A stretch of 7,597 nucleotides of DNA from an uncultured Bacilli bacterium (GTDB taxonomy: Bacteria; Bacillota_I; Bacilli_A; RF39; UBA660): contig CANQKU010000181.1 in NCBI GenBank assembly GCA_947624535.1, forward strand, positions 1 to 7,597, given 5' to 3'. The position numbers were made by a program, and so were the translations under genes. Positions 5,396 through 7,597 of this stretch are shown here, piece by piece (the stretch's first letter is position 1; every line of letters begins with the position of its first letter). The notes below the pieces were generated by a model. That model made no database searches. It saw only the letters and a list, made by a program, of their open reading frames with translations, and was not told the DNA's origin.

Positions 5396-7501
5396 ATGTA
5401 CGGATATAATAATCAAGAAGAAGAAGTAGACGTATTAGAAAAATATGGTCGTAATATTACAAAAGATGCCAAAGATGGGAAAATAGATCCAGTTATTGGT
5501 CGTGATGAAGAAATCCGTAGTATTACTAGGATTTTATCAAGAAAAACAAAAAATAACCCAGTTTTAATTGGAGAACCTGGAGTAGGTAAAACAGCTATTG
5601 CTGAAGGCCTAGCCCTTAGAATTATTAAAGGCGATGTACCAACAAGTTTGAAAAATAAAACAATTTGGGAATTAGACTTAGCTTCTTTAATCGCAGGAGC
5701 TAAATTTCGTGGTGAATTTGAAGAAAGATTAAAAAAAGTTCTAACAGAGGTTAAAAAAAGTGAAGGTGATATCATCATGTTTATTGATGAAATTCACATG
5801 ATTGTTGGAACAGGTAACACCGAAGGTGCGATGGACGTTTCGAATATTTTAAAACCAATGTTAGCTCGTGGAGAAATTCATGTAATTGGTGCTACAACAT
5901 TAAATGAATATCGCAAATATATTGAAAAAGATGGAGCATTAGAAAGACGTTTCCAAAAAATTAAGGTATCAGAACCAACTGTAGAAGATACCATTACCAT
6001 TTTACGTGGACTTAAAGAAAGATTTGAAATTCATCATGGAGTAACCATTAAAGACCAAGCCTTAATCTCAGCCGCAACTTTATCTAATCGTTATATAACC
6101 GATAGATATTTACCAGATAAAGCCATTGACTTAGTTGATGAGGCTTGTGCTACTATTCGTGTTCAAATGGACTCTGTTCCTACTGAACTAGATCAACTGA
6201 CTAGAAAAATCATGAAATTACAAATTGAAAAAGAAGCGATTAAAAAAGAAAAAGATGAGCAATCAAGAGTAAGAAAAGAAGAAATTGATGCACAATTAGA
6301 TAAGTTAAAAGAAAAAGAAAATGAATTAACTACTAGTTGGAATAAAGAGAAAAATTTAAATAAAGAAATTCAAACTGTCAAAGAAAAAATAGAAAAGAAA
6401 AGATTTGAATTAGAACAAGCGGAGAGTAATTATGATTTAGAAAATGCTGCAATTCTTCGCCATGGTACTATTCCTAAATTAGAAAAAGAATTAGAAGAGT
6501 TACGAAAAAGTACTGAAAATAAACTATTAAGTGATATGGTAACTAGTGATGATATTGCTAAAATTATTGCTAAGTGGACGAATATTCCTATTGCTAAGTT
6601 AATGAGTAGTGAAAAAGAAAAATTACTTCACTTAGAAGAAAATATGAAAAAACGAGTAATAGGTCAAGATTATGCCATTAAATTAGTAAGTGATGCGATT
6701 ATCAAAAGTCGTAGTGGGATTAAAGATCCAAATAGACCAATTGGCTCATTCTTATTTTTAGGTCCTACTGGAGTAGGTAAAACAGAAATTGCTAGAACTT
6801 TGGCTTATGAATTATTTGATGATGAACGTCATATGATAAGAATTGATATGAGCGAATACATGGAAAAATTTAGTGTATCACGTTTAATTGGATCTCCTCC
6901 TGGATATGTAGGTTATGAAGAAGGAGGTCAATTAACTGAAGCAGTACGAAGAAATCCATATAGTATTGTATTATTTGATGAAGTAGAAAAAGCTCATCCT
7001 GAAGTATTAAATCTTCTTTTACAAATACTAGATGATGGACGAGTAACTGACTCTAATGGGAGGTTAGTAGACTTTAAAAATACAATTATTATTATGACTT
7101 CAAATATTGGCAGTGAACACATTCTAGATGGTAAAAAAGAATTAGTCACCAAAGAGTTAACAAACTATTTACGTCCTGAATTTATCAATAGAATTGATGA
7201 AGTTATTGTATTTGACTCGTTATCAAAGACGTCTATTTCCCATATTTTAGATAAAATTATTCTTGAGATAGAACAACGATTAAAAAATTTAAATTTACAT
7301 ATAAGTTTAACTGATAAGGCTAGAGAAAACTTGATCGAAGAAGGTTATGATATTAACTATGGAGCAAGACCATTAAAACGTTGTGTTAGTCGTATTATAG
7401 AAACAGAACTTGCTAAGATGATTATTAGTAATCAAATTCATCAAAATGACAGGTTAGAAATTGACTATCAAGAAAATAGATTTATTATAAATAAAAAATA
7501 A
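5396..7501 (+). CDS. clpB: ClpB protein disaggregase lacking the N-terminal domain
   Basis: A 701-residue Hsp100 ATPase. With DnaK it threads aggregated proteins through its hexameric pore in the cytoplasm. First AAA+ module: Walker A GEPGVGKT (59-66), pore loop A-K-F-R-G (102-106, Phe replacing the more common Tyr), Walker B ending FIDE (129-132), arginine fingers 184-185. A long coiled-coil middle domain spans about 262-375. Second module: Walker A GPTGVGKT (456-463), pore loop GYVG (503-506), Walker B ending FDE (527-529), sensor-2 GARPLKR (656-662). The full-length middle domain and lack of an LGF/IGF-type ClpP-binding loop favour ClpB over ClpC or ClpE. Usual ClpB is about 860 residues; here the two N-terminal Clp_N repeats are absent and the protein begins just before LEKYGRNIT. 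The ATG at 5396 is set by AGAGGTG. Control is by CIRCE/HrcA. Confidence 0.93.
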   Translation: MYGYNNQEEEVDVLEKYGRNITKDAKDGKIDPVIGRDEEIRSITRILSRKTKNNPVLIGEPGVGKTAIAEGLALRIIKGDVPTSLKNKTIWELDLASLIAGAKFRGEFEERLKKVLTEVKKSEGDIIMFIDEIHMIVGTGNTEGAMDVSNILKPMLARGEIHVIGATTLNEYRKYIEKDGALERRFQKIKVSEPTVEDTITILRGLKERFEIHHGVTIKDQALISAATLSNRYITDRYLPDKAIDLVDEACATIRVQMDSVPTELDQLTRKIMKLQIEKEAIKKEKDEQSRVRKEEIDAQLDKLKEKENELTTSWNKEKNLNKEIQTVKEKIEKKRFELEQAESNYDLENAAILRHGTIPKLEKELEELRKSTENKLLSDMVTSDDIAKIIAKWTNIPIAKLMSSEKEKLLHLEENMKKRVIGQDYAIKLVSDAIIKSRSGIKDPNRPIGSFLFLGPTGVGKTEIARTLAYELFDDERHMIRIDMSEYMEKFSVSRLIGSPPGYVGYEEGGQLTEAVRRNPYSIVLFDEVEKAHPEVLNLLLQILDDGRVTDSNGRLVDFKNTIIIMTSNIGSEHILDGKKELVTKELTNYLRPEFINRIDEVIVFDSLSKTSISHILDKIILEIEQRLKNLNLHISLTDKARENLIEEGYDINYGARPLKRCVSRIIETELAKMIISNQIHQNDRLEIDYQENRFIINKK

Positions 7502-7511
7502 ATATGCTATT

Positions 7512-7553
7512 AAATACTATTTATGAATATTATGTTGTAAATAGTATTTTTTT
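7512..7553 (+). terminator. Terminator after clpB
   Basis: A perfect 12-bp stem, AAATACTATTTA (7512-7523) with TAAATAGTATTT (7538-7549), around a 14-base loop, running into seven T (7547-7553). It lies 10 bases after the clpB stop. Confidence 0.85.
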
Positions 7554-7555
7554 GG

Positions 7556-7586
7556 TTGAATTTGACATATAATTTTTTGGTAAAAT
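7556..7586 (+). promoter_or_regulatory. Possible promoter of a gene beyond the window
   Basis: TGG-TAAAAT (7578-7586) resembles an extended -10. Upstream are TTGAAT (7556-7561, 19-base spacer) and TTGACA (7562-7567, only 13 bases), neither ideally spaced. The downstream gene is not in the window, so this is tentative. Confidence 0.35.
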
Positions 7587-7597
7587 ATTGACAGGGG

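Noticed and set aside
5413..5778. A 121-codon - strand frame inside clpB
   Set aside because: It is a reverse shadow of the well-conserved ClpB first ATPase module, with no supporting signals. The - strand frames at 116-346, 309-533, 1858-2064 and 2048-2245 were rejected for the same reason.
5396..7501. ClpC or ClpE rather than ClpB
   Set aside because: The coiled-coil middle domain is of full ClpB length, no zinc finger is present, and no LGF/IGF-type ClpP-binding loop is seen in the second module.
1..7597. Mycoplasma genetic code (TGA as Trp)
   Set aside because: All genes are full-length under the standard code, and conserved Trp residues such as that in the thioredoxin active site use TGG.

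Overview
The window is strongly A+T-rich and almost every gene lies on the + strand. It reads like a low-GC Bacillota (Firmicutes) chromosome, probably a gut-type Bacilli/Erysipelotrichia-like or clostridial lineage. The support is strong AAGGAGG-type ribosome binding sites, TTGACA/TATAAT promoters, a CIRCE operator and a SleC-type spore-lytic protein. Trp is written TGG, and no reading frame here needs TGA as a sense codon, so the code is standard rather than the Mycoplasma one. Genus and species cannot be told from this sequence.

Layout. (1) Positions 1-2247 are the 3' part of a large, probably extracellular, cysteine-rich protein made of Ig-like repeats; its start lies before the window. 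(2) Positions 2248-2508 carry no protein gene. They hold a terminator, a predicted small RNA of about 100 nt on the - strand with its own near-consensus promoter and terminator, and a back-to-back promoter for the next gene. (3) Positions 2509-2820 are a thioredoxin whose terminator overlaps its own stop codon. (4) Positions 2886-5337 are a tightly coupled three-gene operon with two 1-base TAATG overlaps: a four-LysM protein without a signal peptide, a small beta-rich protein matching the N-terminal pro-region of the clostridial spore cortex-lytic enzyme SleC, and a protein with the SleC/SpoIID-like catalytic region plus three peptidoglycan-binding repeats. I read this as a split SleC system. 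(5) Positions 5396-7501 are a ClpB disaggregase lacking the usual N-terminal domain. It follows a CIRCE (HrcA) operator that overlaps both the stop codon of the previous gene and the clpB promoter. (6) A strong terminator and a partial promoter close the window.

How the parts fit. The LysM/pro-region/SleC-like genes look like one functional unit acting on peptidoglycan. With no visible export signals, the simplest reading is synthesis in the mother cell and deposition on the forespore, for use in cortex lysis at germination. ClpB and thioredoxin are housekeeping stress and redox genes with their own promoters. The parts most worth a second look are the split SleC operon, the unexplained - strand small RNA (which resembles the antitoxin half of a type I toxin-antitoxin locus with no toxin visible), and the compact clpB control region, where a second perfect dyad surrounds the -10 box.
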